Assembly (NCBI RefSeq): GCF_035481675.1
Contig: NZ_JAYJJW010000001.1
Location: 248,001 to 312,000, forward strand
DNA from: Alteriqipengyuania_B sp035481675
GTDB taxonomy: Bacteria > Pseudomonadota > Alphaproteobacteria > Sphingomonadales > Sphingomonadaceae
DNA: 64,000 bases
Direction of reading: 5' to 3'
Below are positions 54,022 through 63,242 of the stretch, in pieces. The notes beneath the pieces were generated by a model. That model ran no database searches. It had not been told where the DNA came from and saw nothing but the letters and a program-made list of their open reading frames with translations. Every line of letters begins with the position of its first letter. The stretch's first letter is position 1. A program made the position numbers and the translations under genes.

Positions 54022-55164
54022 ATGAAGGCCACAATCGAACGCGCCACGCTGCTTCGCTGTCTCTCCCACGTGCAATCGGTGGTGGAGCGGCGCAACACCA
54101 TCCCGATCCTGTCGAACGTGCTGATCGAAGCGGCCCAAGGCGGCGCGCTGAAAGTCATGGCGACCGACCTCGATTTGCAGGTGATCGAAAGCCTGCAGGC
54201 GGTCTCGGTCGAGGATGCGGGTGCGATCACCGTACCCGCCCACCTCCTGTTCGACATCGCCCGAAAACTGCCGGAAGGCAGCCAGGTCAGCCTGGAAACG
54301 GCGGAAAACCGCATGGCGATCAAGGCAGGGCGCAGCCGCTTCAGCCTGCCGACCCTGCCGCGCGACGATTTCCCGGTGATCGTGGAAGGCGACCTGCCGA
54401 CCAGTTTCAGCCTGCCCGCAGCGCAGCTGGCCGAAATCATCGACCGCACGCGTTTTGCGATCTCCACCGAAGAGACGCGCTATTATCTCAACGGCATCTT
54501 TTTCCATGTGACGGACGACGACAAGCCGGTGCTGAAGGCGGCGGCGACCGACGGCCACCGTCTTGCCCGCTTCACCCTGCCGCGCCCTGACGGCGCGGAA
54601 GGCATGCCCGACGTGATCGTGCCGCGCAAAGCCGTGGCCGAACTGCGCAAACTGCTCGAAGAAGCGCTCGACGGGGATGTGAAGATCGACCTCTCCGCCA
54701 GCAAGGTGCGCTTCACCCTGGGCGCGGCCAAGAGCGAGTCCGGCGGCGGCGTGGTGCTGACCAGCAAGCTGATCGACGGGACCTTCCCCGATTACAGCCG
54801 CGTGATCCCGACCGGCAACGACAAGCTGCTGAAGGTCGATCCCAAGTCGCTGTTCGCCGGCGTCGACCGCGTGGCGACCATCGCCACGGAGAAGACCCGC
54901 GCGGTGAAGATGGGCCTGGAAGGCGACAAGGTCGTGCTGTCGGTCACCAGCCCCGACAACGGCACCGCGACCGAAGAAGTCAGCGCCGACTACGGCTCTG
55001 ACGGGTTCGAGATCGGCTTCAATGCGACCTATCTCAAGGATATCCTCAGCCAGATCGACAGCGACACGGTGGAAATGCACCTGGCCGATCCCAGCGCGCC
55101 GACGCTGATCCGCAAGGACGACAAGAGCCCGGCGCTCTACGTGCTGATGCCGATGCGCGTTTAG
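54022..55164 (+). CDS. dnaN: DNA polymerase III beta sliding clamp
   Basis: 380 residues, three clamp domains. Conserved ends: MKATIERATLLRCLSHVQSV and ALYVLMPMRV. LPRDDFPVI and AATDGHRLAR are typical. It is the processivity clamp for replication. It is not next to dnaA or recF, which is usual for this order. TAAGGA lies upstream of the ATG. Confidence 0.97.
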   Translation: MKATIERATLLRCLSHVQSVVERRNTIPILSNVLIEAAQGGALKVMATDLDLQVIESLQAVSVEDAGAITVPAHLLFDIARKLPEGSQVSLETAENRMAIKAGRSRFSLPTLPRDDFPVIVEGDLPTSFSLPAAQLAEIIDRTRFAISTEETRYYLNGIFFHVTDDDKPVLKAAATDGHRLARFTLPRPDGAEGMPDVIVPRKAVAELRKLLEEALDGDVKIDLSASKVRFTLGAAKSESGGGVVLTSKLIDGTFPDYSRVIPTGNDKLLKVDPKSLFAGVDRVATIATEKTRAVKMGLEGDKVVLSVTSPDNGTATEEVSADYGSDGFEIGFNATYLKDILSQIDSDTVEMHLADPSAPTLIRKDDKSPALYVLMPMRV

Positions 55165-55207
55165 GGCGCGCCCGAGGGCGGCTGGCATTCCTGCGGGCCC
55201 CGCGCTA

Positions 55208-55235
55208 GGTCTCTCCGGACCTTACAGGAGAGACC
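55208..55235 (+). promoter_or_regulatory. Perfect 9-bp inverted repeat covering a ribosome binding site
   Basis: Arms GGTCTCTCC (55208-55216) and GGAGAGACC (55227-55235) with a 10-nt loop. The right arm contains the GGAGAG Shine-Dalgarno and ends one base before the ATG of the DUF2855 gene. As RNA it would hide the ribosome binding site; as DNA it could be an operator. Confidence 0.75.
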
Positions 55236-55236
55236 G

Positions 55237-56310
55237 ATGAGCAAGGCCGTCCACGTATCGCGCAAAGATATTTCTTCGGCCGAGGTCGTAGGGATCGAGG
55301 ACCTGCCGCTGCCCGATGGCGCGGTGCGGCTGGAAGTCGAAAGCTTCTCCGTTACCGCCAATAACATCACCTACGCCGTAGCGGGCGAGATGATGGGGTA
55401 CTGGAATTTCTTCCCCGCCGCCGAGGGCAAGGGCGTGGTGCCGATGTGGGGCCATGCGAAAGTCATCGAAAGCAACCATCCGGACATCGCGGAGGGGGAG
55501 AGAGTCTATGGCTATCTTCCGATGGCCGAACAGCTTGTCGTGATGCCGGGCAAGGTGACGCCTAGCGGGTTCGTCGACACGATCGCCCACCGCCAGTCGA
55601 TGGCGGCGATCTACAACCAGTATTCGCGCCTTGCCGCCGACCCCGAACACGATCCGGCGCGCGAGAACGAGCGGATGATCTTCGGGCCGCTGTTCAAGAC
55701 CGGCTACCTGATCGAAACGATGTTCCGCGGCGACGACTGGTTCGGGGCGGAGGCGATGGTGCTGACCAGTGCTTCGTCCAAGACCGCGATGGCGCTGGCG
55801 AGCGTGGCCAAGGAGAAATCGCCGCAGGTGAAGCGCGTCGGACTGACGTCTGCCGGCAATGTCGATTTCGTGCGGGCAAGCGGGCTTTACGACGAGGTCA
55901 TTGCTTACGATGCCGTGGGCGATCTGGCGCAGGTGCCGAGTGTCTCGGTCGATTTCGCAGGCAATTCCAGGCTTCTGCGGGCCATTCATGAGACTCTGGG
56001 CGAGCACCTGAAGTACAGTTGCCTGGTCGGTGCAACCCACGTCGGGGAGCGTAGCGGCGAGGCGAAGGACATGCCGGGGCCGGACCCGATCCTGTTCTTC
56101 GCACCGACTTATGCCGTGGCCGCAATCAAGGCGATGGGCGCAGAGGCTTTTGGGCAGGATATCGCCGCCAGCTGGCGCACCTTCCTGGGCGCGGTGGCGG
56201 ACACGGTCGCATTCGAGACGCGCAGCGGGATCGAGGCTGCGCGCGATACCTATGCCGCGATGGTCGGAGGCGACATCGACCCCGCGAAGGGGGTCGTCGT
56301 AAAACCCTGA
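55237..56310 (+). CDS. DUF2855 family protein
   Basis: 357 residues. It starts SKAVHVSRKDISSAEVV and has ITYAVAGEMMGYWNFFPA, VYGYLPMAEQLVV and LTSASSKTAMALASV, all typical of DUF2855, a family distantly like medium-chain quinone oxidoreductases but lacking a clear NADP glycine motif. No activity is known. The ribosome binding site lies in a hairpin arm (listed separately). Convergent with the PHA depolymerase gene with 10 bp between. Confidence 0.88.
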   Translation: MSKAVHVSRKDISSAEVVGIEDLPLPDGAVRLEVESFSVTANNITYAVAGEMMGYWNFFPAAEGKGVVPMWGHAKVIESNHPDIAEGERVYGYLPMAEQLVVMPGKVTPSGFVDTIAHRQSMAAIYNQYSRLAADPEHDPARENERMIFGPLFKTGYLIETMFRGDDWFGAEAMVLTSASSKTAMALASVAKEKSPQVKRVGLTSAGNVDFVRASGLYDEVIAYDAVGDLAQVPSVSVDFAGNSRLLRAIHETLGEHLKYSCLVGATHVGERSGEAKDMPGPDPILFFAPTYAVAAIKAMGAEAFGQDIAASWRTFLGAVADTVAFETRSGIEAARDTYAAMVGGDIDPAKGVVVKP

Positions 56311-56320
56311 GGCAGAGCGG

Positions 56321-57184
56321 TCAGGCCGCCTTCGCCGTGTCCGTTTCCGTCGGCGAGAGGAAGCCGCGGATTTCGGCGATGCTCTCGTCCGCATGGGTCA
56401 GCAGGAACAGGTGTCCGCCGCCTTCGACCACTTTCAGCGTGGCGTTGGGGATCATCGCCTTCAGGATCTTGCCGTTGACGAGCGGGACGATCTGGTCGTC
56501 CGAACCCATCATGATCAGCGTTTCCTTGGCCATGAAGGGCAGGGCCGGCAGGCTGGTCCACCCCAGCATCGCGATCAGCTGGTAGAGATAGCCGCGCGGG
56601 CTGGGCGGCTTCAGCCGGCCGATGTGCTTCTTCTTGTCTTCCGGATTTTCGATTTGCCCGCCGTAGAGCGTGGCGAAATGTTCGTTCATGAACTTCGCGT
56701 CGGTATAGCGGCGCGGATCGGCCATCTTGGTGAAGGCCGCCGGGTTGCCCGGCACCATCGCCATGCCCGGCGTGGTGGCGATCAGCACCAGCTTGCGCGT
56801 GCGCAGCGGGTGCTGGAGCGCGAAGTGCTGCGCCATCGCGCCGCCCCAGCTGATCCCCATGACGTCGACCGTCTCCAGCCCGAAGCGGTCGAGCAATTGC
56901 GCGGCGATCCAGCTCATCACGAAGGGGTTGTAGGGCACCACCGGATCGGGGCTCTCGCCCGTGCCCGGCATGTCGAACATGATGAAGCCGCGGTCGGTCA
57001 TCTGCTCGGCCAGGGGGGACACCGCCTCGATATTCGCGCCGATGCCGTTGAAGAACAGGATGGGCGGGAAACCGGAAGGCTCGTCAAGCCGCCAGCGGGC
57101 GACGCGCAAGGTGCGCCCGCCAACGGTTTCCATGCTCATTTCGCAAGTCAGGTCGGTGCCTGACGCCTTATTCGTTCGGGCCAA
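56321..57184 (-). CDS. phaZ: Poly(3-hydroxyalkanoate) depolymerase (intracellular PhaZ type)
   Basis: 287 residues from a TTG start with AAAGG 6 bases upstream; ATG codons at residues 16 and 18 are alternatives. Alpha/beta hydrolase with nucleophile S112 in VMGISWGGAMAQ, acid in MGSDDQIVPL and histidine in GGGHLFLLTH. The pattern matches medium-chain-length intracellular PHA depolymerases. It degrades stored polyester. 39 bp after phaC on the same strand, so synthesis and mobilisation genes share a transcript. Confidence 0.88.
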   Translation of the reverse strand: MARTNKASGTDLTCEMSMETVGGRTLRVARWRLDEPSGFPPILFFNGIGANIEAVSPLAEQMTDRGFIMFDMPGTGESPDPVVPYNPFVMSWIAAQLLDRFGLETVDVMGISWGGAMAQHFALQHPLRTRKLVLIATTPGMAMVPGNPAAFTKMADPRRYTDAKFMNEHFATLYGGQIENPEDKKKHIGRLKPPSPRGYLYQLIAMLGWTSLPALPFMAKETLIMMGSDDQIVPLVNGKILKAMIPNATLKVVEGGGHLFLLTHADESIAEIRGFLSPTETDTAKAA

Positions 57185-57223
57185 GGGGCGCCTTTCGATA
57201 GCAATCTGTTACTGACATCAGTG

Positions 57224-58909
57224 TCAGCGTTCCTCGACGACGTAAAGCCCCGGGGCCGCTTCCATCGGGGGATGGTTTGCGCTGCCGACCTGCTTGGGCG
57301 CAGGAACCTTGTCGCCTGAGCGCGCCTGGACCCACTCCATCCAGAACGGCCACCAGCTGCCGGCCACTTCTTCGGTGCCTTTCAGCCATTCCTCGGCAGT
57401 AGCGGGCAGTTTGCCCTTCTTTTTCTGGACGAAATACTTTGCCTTCGGATTGCCCGGAGGGTTCAGGATCGCCTGCATGTGGCCCGACTGGCTGAGCACG
57501 TAAGTCACGTCTTTCGAGCCGAATAGCTGCGTGGAGCGGTAGGTCGCCCGCCACGGGGTGATGTGGTCGGTCACGCCGCCCAGGATGAAGAGGTCGCTGG
57601 TGACTTTCGACAGGTCGATCTTGTGGTCGACCATCTCTACCTCGCCCTTCTTCGTGAAGGCGAGCGTTTCGAAGATCGTCAGGAAATCGCCCATCAGGCT
57701 GGCGGACAGGTTGGTCGCATCGGCATTCCAGAACAGCACGTCGAAGGCGGGCGGATCGTCGCCCAGCAGGTAATTGTTGATGACGTAATTCCAGATGAGG
57801 TCGTTCGGGCGCAGCCATGCGAAGCCGCGCGCCAGGTCGTCGCCCTTGATCACCCCGGCCTTGTTGGCGCGGCGGCGGGCGAGGGCGAGGCCGTTCTCGC
57901 TGATCAGCGAGCCTGCCTCGATATCGTTCTGCTTGGGGTGCAGCACGCACACCATCAGCGTAAGGCTGCCGAGCAGGTCGTCCTTGTCGGCGGTCATCTT
58001 GCTCGCCAGCATGGCCGCGGTCTGCCCGCCCGAACAGCCGGCCGAGACATTGACCTTGTCGCTTTCGGTAATCTCGGCGACGGTTTCCATGGCGAGGCGG
58101 CAGGACGTGACATAATCCGCCATGTCCCAGCTGCCCTGTTCCTTCGACGGGTTGCGCCAGGAAATCACGAAGGTCTGGATGCCGTTGTCGACCTGGTACT
58201 TGACGACCGACTTATCGGGCGACAGGTCGTTGATGTACATCTTGTTGATCTGCGGCGGGATGGTCAGCTGCGGGACCGCGTGGACCTCGTCGGTGGTGGG
58301 CGCGTACTGCACCAACTCCATCATCTCGGTCCGCAGCACGACGTTGCCCTTGGACGTGGCGATGTTCTCACCCAGCTTGAACGGGCGCTTGTCGACCTGG
58401 CTGACCATGCCCTTGTTCTGGGTGAGGTCGGTATAGGCGTTCTTCAGCCCCTTGATGATCGACATGCCGCCGGAATCGATCAGGCGCTTCTGCGCCGTGG
58501 GATTGCCGATCAGGGTGTTGGTGGGCGCGATGGAATCGATGATGATGGTGGAGATGAACCTGGCCCGGTCGCGCTCCAGCTCGTCGAGCTCCAGCTCCTC
58601 CAGCCACTCGCTCATGCCCTTCTGCACGGCGAGGTAATATTGCGCGCCGGCCCGCATGAACGGGTTGTACTGCCATGCCGGGTCCTTGAAGCGCTTGTCG
58701 CGCGGGTCGGGCTCCAGCTCCGACTTGCCCGTCATGATCTTCATCATTTCGCTGCCCATTGCGGTGGAATGGCGCATCAGGCGGGCAGGGTCGGAAGCGG
58801 TCTCTCGAAGCAGCACGGCAACGGCACCGAATATGTCTTCCCGCGTCAACCCGATCAGCGGGCCGAGGGCGGTGGTGGATTGTGCTGCTTCGTTTTCGAG
58901 CTCGCTCAT
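57224..58909 (-). CDS. phaC: Poly(3-hydroxyalkanoate) synthase
   Basis: 561 residues. The lipase-like box is GCSGG with nucleophile C292, the acid lies in LGGVTDHITPW and the histidine in SQSGHMQAIL. PISWRNPSKEQGSW-type region (ISWRNPSKEQGSWDMADYV) is characteristic. Length and box fit class II or a class I/II intermediate, so monomer length is uncertain. It polymerises hydroxyacyl-CoA on the granule surface. Upstream flavoprotein gene ends 43 bp before its start. Confidence 0.93.
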   Translation of the reverse strand: MSELENEAAQSTTALGPLIGLTREDIFGAVAVLLRETASDPARLMRHSTAMGSEMMKIMTGKSELEPDPRDKRFKDPAWQYNPFMRAGAQYYLAVQKGMSEWLEELELDELERDRARFISTIIIDSIAPTNTLIGNPTAQKRLIDSGGMSIIKGLKNAYTDLTQNKGMVSQVDKRPFKLGENIATSKGNVVLRTEMMELVQYAPTTDEVHAVPQLTIPPQINKMYINDLSPDKSVVKYQVDNGIQTFVISWRNPSKEQGSWDMADYVTSCRLAMETVAEITESDKVNVSAGCSGGQTAAMLASKMTADKDDLLGSLTLMVCVLHPKQNDIEAGSLISENGLALARRRANKAGVIKGDDLARGFAWLRPNDLIWNYVINNYLLGDDPPAFDVLFWNADATNLSASLMGDFLTIFETLAFTKKGEVEMVDHKIDLSKVTSDLFILGGVTDHITPWRATYRSTQLFGSKDVTYVLSQSGHMQAILNPPGNPKAKYFVQKKKGKLPATAEEWLKGTEEVAGSWWPFWMEWVQARSGDKVPAPKQVGSANHPPMEAAPGLYVVEER

Positions 58910-58951
58910 GTAGGATCCTCTCTCTTGTCGTTCTTGGCTGCCGGTCTTTCG

Positions 58952-60271
58952 TTACGAACCCCTGGCAGCGATCATCTGTTCGATGGCGATAAATTTCTCC
59001 CTCGGAGAACCTTCGCGGGCGGCGCTGTGTTCCGCCTCCTCGATTTTCTTCCAGTCCTGGAATGTCACGATGTCCAGCCCGCGGTCGGCGGCCAGCTCGT
59101 CGAATCCCTCGCGCCCGCGTTTACCCTGCCGGCCCAGCTTGCCGCTTTCCATGTCGGCAGCGATCAGCTCGACAAGGCCGAAGCCGTCCGGGCGGTTGGT
59201 GCCGATGGTTCCGGTCGGCCCGCGCCGCGCCCAGCCCACGCAATAGAGCCCGTCCAGGATGCGGCCTTCGTCGTTGGCGAAACGGCCCATCCTCTCATCG
59301 AAGGGCACGCCTTCGATCGGCGCGGTGCGATAGCCGATGCAGGTGACGACGAGGCTTGCCGGGATACGATAGGTTTCGCCGCTGCCTTGCGCGCGGCCCT
59401 TGACCACCTCGGTCCGCTCGACCTCGACCGCCTCTACCCGCCCGTTGCCCACCAGCGCCACAGGGCTGGCGAAGAAATCGAATTCGATGGCGATGCGTTT
59501 TTCGCCGTGGATCGCGTGGGGGATCGCCGCAAAGCTGCGCAGGTGGGCGACCGACTTGCGCAGCCCCGGTTCTAGTATGGCATCTTCCGCCTCGTCCGGC
59601 AGGTCGGAGGTTTCGACCTGCGGGCTGGCCTGTTCCAGCTCCATCAGCTCGCCCAGCTCCTTCGGCGTCATGGATATCTGGTGCGGCCCGCGGCGGCCAA
59701 GGATTACGATCCGCTCGATGGGCGATGCGGTCAGCGCGTCGAGTGCATGGTTGACGATGTCGCTGCCGGCGAATTCGTCGCGCGTCTTCGACAGGATACG
59801 CGCCACATCCAGCGCCACATTGCCCATGCCGATGACCACGGCGGTACGTCCGGAAAGGTCTGGCGCAAGGTCGGCGAATTGCGGATGGCCGTTGTACCAG
59901 CCGACGAATTCGGCCGAACCATAGACATTGCCGAGGTCGTTGCCAGGGACTGCAAGTTCCCGGTCCCGCGGTGCGCCGGTCGCCAGCACGCTCGCGTCAT
60001 AGAACTGCTGCAATTCGGCAATCGTCACATCCTCGCCGATGGCGACATTGCCGACGAAGCGGACATTGTCGGTCAGCGCGGTCTTCTCGTAGCGGCGGGA
60101 AACGCCCTTGATGGACTGGTGGTCGGGCGCGACGCCGAAGCGGATCAGGCCGTAAGGCACGGGCAGGCGGTCGAAAATGTCGATCCTGACATCGTCGCCC
60201 CACAGCTTCTGTGCGGCCTCCGCCGTATAATAACCTGCCGGGCCGGAACCGATGATCGCGATGTGCCGCAT
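58952..60271 (-). CDS. FAD-dependent ferredoxin/adrenodoxin reductase-like oxidoreductase
   Basis: 439 residues. FAD motif IIGSGPAGYYTAEAA, PYGLIRFGVAPDHQ and NADP motif VVIGMGNVALDVARIL, then GWARRGPTGTIGTNRPD near the end. This is the FprA/adrenodoxin-reductase class, passing electrons from NADPH to ferredoxin. It is immediately upstream of phaC in the same direction. The partner is unknown; the Rieske oxygenase of this window is 57 kb away and not specially linked. Confidence 0.9.
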   Translation of the reverse strand: MRHIAIIGSGPAGYYTAEAAQKLWGDDVRIDIFDRLPVPYGLIRFGVAPDHQSIKGVSRRYEKTALTDNVRFVGNVAIGEDVTIAELQQFYDASVLATGAPRDRELAVPGNDLGNVYGSAEFVGWYNGHPQFADLAPDLSGRTAVVIGMGNVALDVARILSKTRDEFAGSDIVNHALDALTASPIERIVILGRRGPHQISMTPKELGELMELEQASPQVETSDLPDEAEDAILEPGLRKSVAHLRSFAAIPHAIHGEKRIAIEFDFFASPVALVGNGRVEAVEVERTEVVKGRAQGSGETYRIPASLVVTCIGYRTAPIEGVPFDERMGRFANDEGRILDGLYCVGWARRGPTGTIGTNRPDGFGLVELIAADMESGKLGRQGKRGREGFDELAADRGLDIVTFQDWKKIEEAEHSAAREGSPREKFIAIEQMIAARGS

Positions 60272-60392
60272 GCCCGTCTCCCCAAGGGCTGAGTGCCTTT
60301 GGATCCACCGTGCCCGCGCGTATCGGCAAATTCAAGCGTCGGTGCGGCAGTGGTGACTTTGCCTGGCTCGGCAGGCACGGCGAACGGACATC

Positions 60393-63164
60393 GTGAAGGC
60401 ACCGTTTACGCTTTTTCAAAGCCATTCTGGCACCGCGTGCCTGATGAGTGGGGCAATGCCACAAAAAAGCACGTCGCAGCCTGCGGCCGAGCCGGCAACG
60501 CCGGATCGCGGCGACGCGCGCCGTGGCGGTGTCCATCGCCTGCAGATGCCCGAAGCGAAGCCGGCGACGCAGGAGGCGAAGCCGGCGCAGCCGAATCGGC
60601 GTGCGGGGGGGCGCGTGGTCCTGCCACAGCGTTCGCGCGTCCTCGTCGGCTCTTGGAAATGGATGACGCCGACGCTGGTCGCCGCATCGGTGCTGGCGGC
60701 GGCAACGTCGCTGTCCGTCCCGCCGCTGCTTGCTATCCCGCTGCTGCTGGCGGCGATCGGCCTGCCTTACCTGACGCCGCGCCTCGACCCGCCTGTCATC
60801 AAAGGCACTGCAACGCTGCAACGCCAGGTCGTGATGATCGGCGGACTCGTGGTCGCACCGATGATCGCCTTTTCGGCGGCGATCCTGCTTTGGCTTTCGC
60901 AAGGCGGGCTTGCATGGACGTCGGGCCTCAGCGCGCTTGTCGGCGCCAGCACGGTGGGATCGGCGTTCCTCTATCGCAGGCTCAATGCGATGTTCTCAGC
61001 CCAGATCGGAGTATGGGCGATGCCGGCGCTGTTCTATGGCGGCCTGATCGGGCTGGGCGGCATGTTCGTGCTGTGCATGACCGCGTTCGTCATCATCCGC
61101 CGCGAAAGCGAGCTCCAGTCGCAGCTCGACAAGAAGCTCCAGCGCGAGGAACGTGATCGCAAGCGCGCCGAACACATCCTGCGGGATTACGAGGAAACGG
61201 GGCAGGGCTGGTTCTGGGAAACCGACCGGCGCGGCCAGCTGACCTATGTGTCCCGCCCCGTCGCAGAGGCGCTCGGCTATACCCAGGAAACGATGGTCGG
61301 CCGCCCGCTCAACGACCTGTTCGATCTCGCCGACCGGGACGACGAAAGCGAGCGCACGCTCACCTTCCACATTTCCGCCCGCTCGCCGTTCAGCGAATTG
61401 GCGGTCCGCTCCGCCATTCGCGACGAGGAACGCTGGTGGTCGGTCACCGGGCGTCCGCTGTACGATACGTTCGACAATTTCGTGGGCTTCCGCGGCGCCG
61501 GCACCGACCTCACCGAAAAGCGCCGCAGCCAGGAGAAGGCGACCCGCCTCGCGCGCTACGACAGTCTAACGGGGCTCGCGAACCGTTTCCTGATGTCGCA
61601 GACGCTGGAGAAGATCCTTGGCGCGCCGCAGGAACTCAACCGCACCTGCGCGGTCTTCCTGCTCGACCTCGACCGGTTCAAGCAGGTCAACGATACCCTC
61701 GGCCACCCGGTCGGCGACGAATTGCTCAAGCAGGTGTCGGAGCGGCTCGAAGGCGTGGTCGGGGAGCACGGACAGGTCGGGCGTCTCGGCGGCGACGAGT
61801 TCCAGGTCATTCTGCCGGGGACGCACAAGCGCGAAGGGCTGGGCGAGCTTGCCCACCGGATCATCACTTCGCTTTCCCAGCCATACGGGATCGAGGATCA
61901 CCGCGTGGTCATCGGGGCGTCGGTCGGCGTCGCGATCGCACCCGACGATGGCGTGACGAGCGAGGCGATCATCCGCAACGCCGACCTTGCGCTCTACGCT
62001 GCGAAGGACGGCGGGCGCGGACGCTTCCATTTCTACGCCAACGATCTCCATTCCGAGGCCGAGGCGCGGCGCGAACTGGAACAGGACCTGCGTGATGCGG
62101 TGACCCAAGGCCAGCTCGAATTGTTCTACCAGCCGGTCGTGTCCGCTGCCGACGAGGAAATCGTCGGTTTCGAGGCGCTGCTGCGCTGGAACCACCATGT
62201 CAAAGGATGGATGCAACCGCAGAAATTCGTCGAGATCGCGGAGGATTGCGGCCTGATCGAGCAGATCGGCGAATGGGCGCTGCGCACCGCATGCCACGAA
62301 TTGTCGACCTGGCCGGAGAACGTGCGCTGCGCCGTTAACGTCTCGCCGCTACAGTTCGCCAACCCCAATTTCCCCACCGTGGTTACCAACGCCGTGGCGC
62401 AGGCTGGCATCGATCCGTCGCGACTGGAGCTGGAAATTACCGAAAGCGTCTTCCTCACCGACGATTCCAATACCGACCAGATGTTCGCCGCCCTGAAGCG
62501 GGTCGGCGTCCGGTTGGCACTCGACGATTTCGGGACGGGTTATTCCTCGCTCGGCTATCTGAAGAAGGCGCCGTTCGACAAGATCAAGATCGACCAGAGC
62601 TTCGTGCGCGGCGCAACTGAGCCCGGCAGCCGCAACGGGGCGATCATCACCTCGATCACCAGCCTGGCTCAGGCGCTGGACATGGATACGACGGCCGAGG
62701 GCGTGGAAACGCTCGACGAACTCGATCTCATCCGCATGCTCGGCTGCAGTCACATCCAGGGCTATATCTACGACAAGCCGCTTTCGCGCGACGTGGTGAT
62801 GAAGCGGCTGCAGGCTGGCCTGAAGGCCACCGCGAGCGGTCCGCGTTCGGCCCGTGCCGCCCGCCAGAAGATGTTGCGCAAGGTGGAACTTACCCACGGG
62901 GCGACCAAGTATCGCGGCACGATCCGCAACATCTCCGTGACCGGTGCGATGATCGAGGGACTGTGGAACGTACCCGACAACACGGTCTTTGACCTCCAGA
63001 TTTCCGAAACCGTCTCGCTCAAGGTGACCAGCCGCTGGTGCCACGAAGGGCGAATGGGCGTGCAATTCGACCGACCGCTGGAACGCGATTTCAACGGCAA
63101 CATCAAGGTTATCTCCGATGCCGCGCCGGCCGCGCGCAAATCCTTGCTCAGGGATGCGGGCTGA
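60393..63164 (+). CDS. Membrane-bound PAS-GGDEF-EAL-PilZ c-di-GMP protein
   Basis: 923 residues from a GTG start (weak ribosome binding site; ATG at 60444 or 60456 is possible). Basic/proline-rich N-terminus, about four membrane helices (residues 90-240), a short coiled coil, PAS domain (about 260-375), GGDEF domain with intact GGDEF near residue 466, EAL domain with EALLRW near residue 594 plus EITESVF and DDFGTGYSS, and a C-terminal PilZ-like domain with NISVTGAMI. All catalytic motifs look intact, so both synthesis and hydrolysis of c-di-GMP are possible, with PilZ sensing the product. Confidence 0.92.
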   Translation: MKAPFTLFQSHSGTACLMSGAMPQKSTSQPAAEPATPDRGDARRGGVHRLQMPEAKPATQEAKPAQPNRRAGGRVVLPQRSRVLVGSWKWMTPTLVAASVLAAATSLSVPPLLAIPLLLAAIGLPYLTPRLDPPVIKGTATLQRQVVMIGGLVVAPMIAFSAAILLWLSQGGLAWTSGLSALVGASTVGSAFLYRRLNAMFSAQIGVWAMPALFYGGLIGLGGMFVLCMTAFVIIRRESELQSQLDKKLQREERDRKRAEHILRDYEETGQGWFWETDRRGQLTYVSRPVAEALGYTQETMVGRPLNDLFDLADRDDESERTLTFHISARSPFSELAVRSAIRDEERWWSVTGRPLYDTFDNFVGFRGAGTDLTEKRRSQEKATRLARYDSLTGLANRFLMSQTLEKILGAPQELNRTCAVFLLDLDRFKQVNDTLGHPVGDELLKQVSERLEGVVGEHGQVGRLGGDEFQVILPGTHKREGLGELAHRIITSLSQPYGIEDHRVVIGASVGVAIAPDDGVTSEAIIRNADLALYAAKDGGRGRFHFYANDLHSEAEARRELEQDLRDAVTQGQLELFYQPVVSAADEEIVGFEALLRWNHHVKGWMQPQKFVEIAEDCGLIEQIGEWALRTACHELSTWPENVRCAVNVSPLQFANPNFPTVVTNAVAQAGIDPSRLELEITESVFLTDDSNTDQMFAALKRVGVRLALDDFGTGYSSLGYLKKAPFDKIKIDQSFVRGATEPGSRNGAIITSITSLAQALDMDTTAEGVETLDELDLIRMLGCSHIQGYIYDKPLSRDVVMKRLQAGLKATASGPRSARAARQKMLRKVELTHGATKYRGTIRNISVTGAMIEGLWNVPDNTVFDLQISETVSLKVTSRWCHEGRMGVQFDRPLERDFNGNIKVISDAAPAARKSLLRDAG

Positions 63165-63238
63165 TGGGGTCGTTAGTAAAAAAGAAACCACGACTGGTTA
63201 CCCACGGGTTGCCATTTGTTGAAGCGAACGAGGACTGA
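63164..63238 (+). CDS. Possible 24-residue coupled open frame between two c-di-GMP genes
   Basis: ATG overlaps the stop of the PAS-GGDEF-EAL-PilZ gene (TGATG) and the frame ends just before the next gene. The peptide is basic at its start (MGSLVKKKPRL) and acidic at its end (VEANED). No similarity known. It may be a coupling leader for the next gene or chance. Confidence 0.25.
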   Translation: MGSLVKKKPRLVTHGLPFVEANED

Positions 63239-63242
63239 AGCC

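Noticed and set aside
57563..59575. A 670-codon open frame on the plus strand
   Set aside because: It lies antisense to phaC and the flavoprotein gene, both of which have clear family motifs. Its protein is His/Arg/Gly/Val rich with no domain; a GC-rich third-position shadow.
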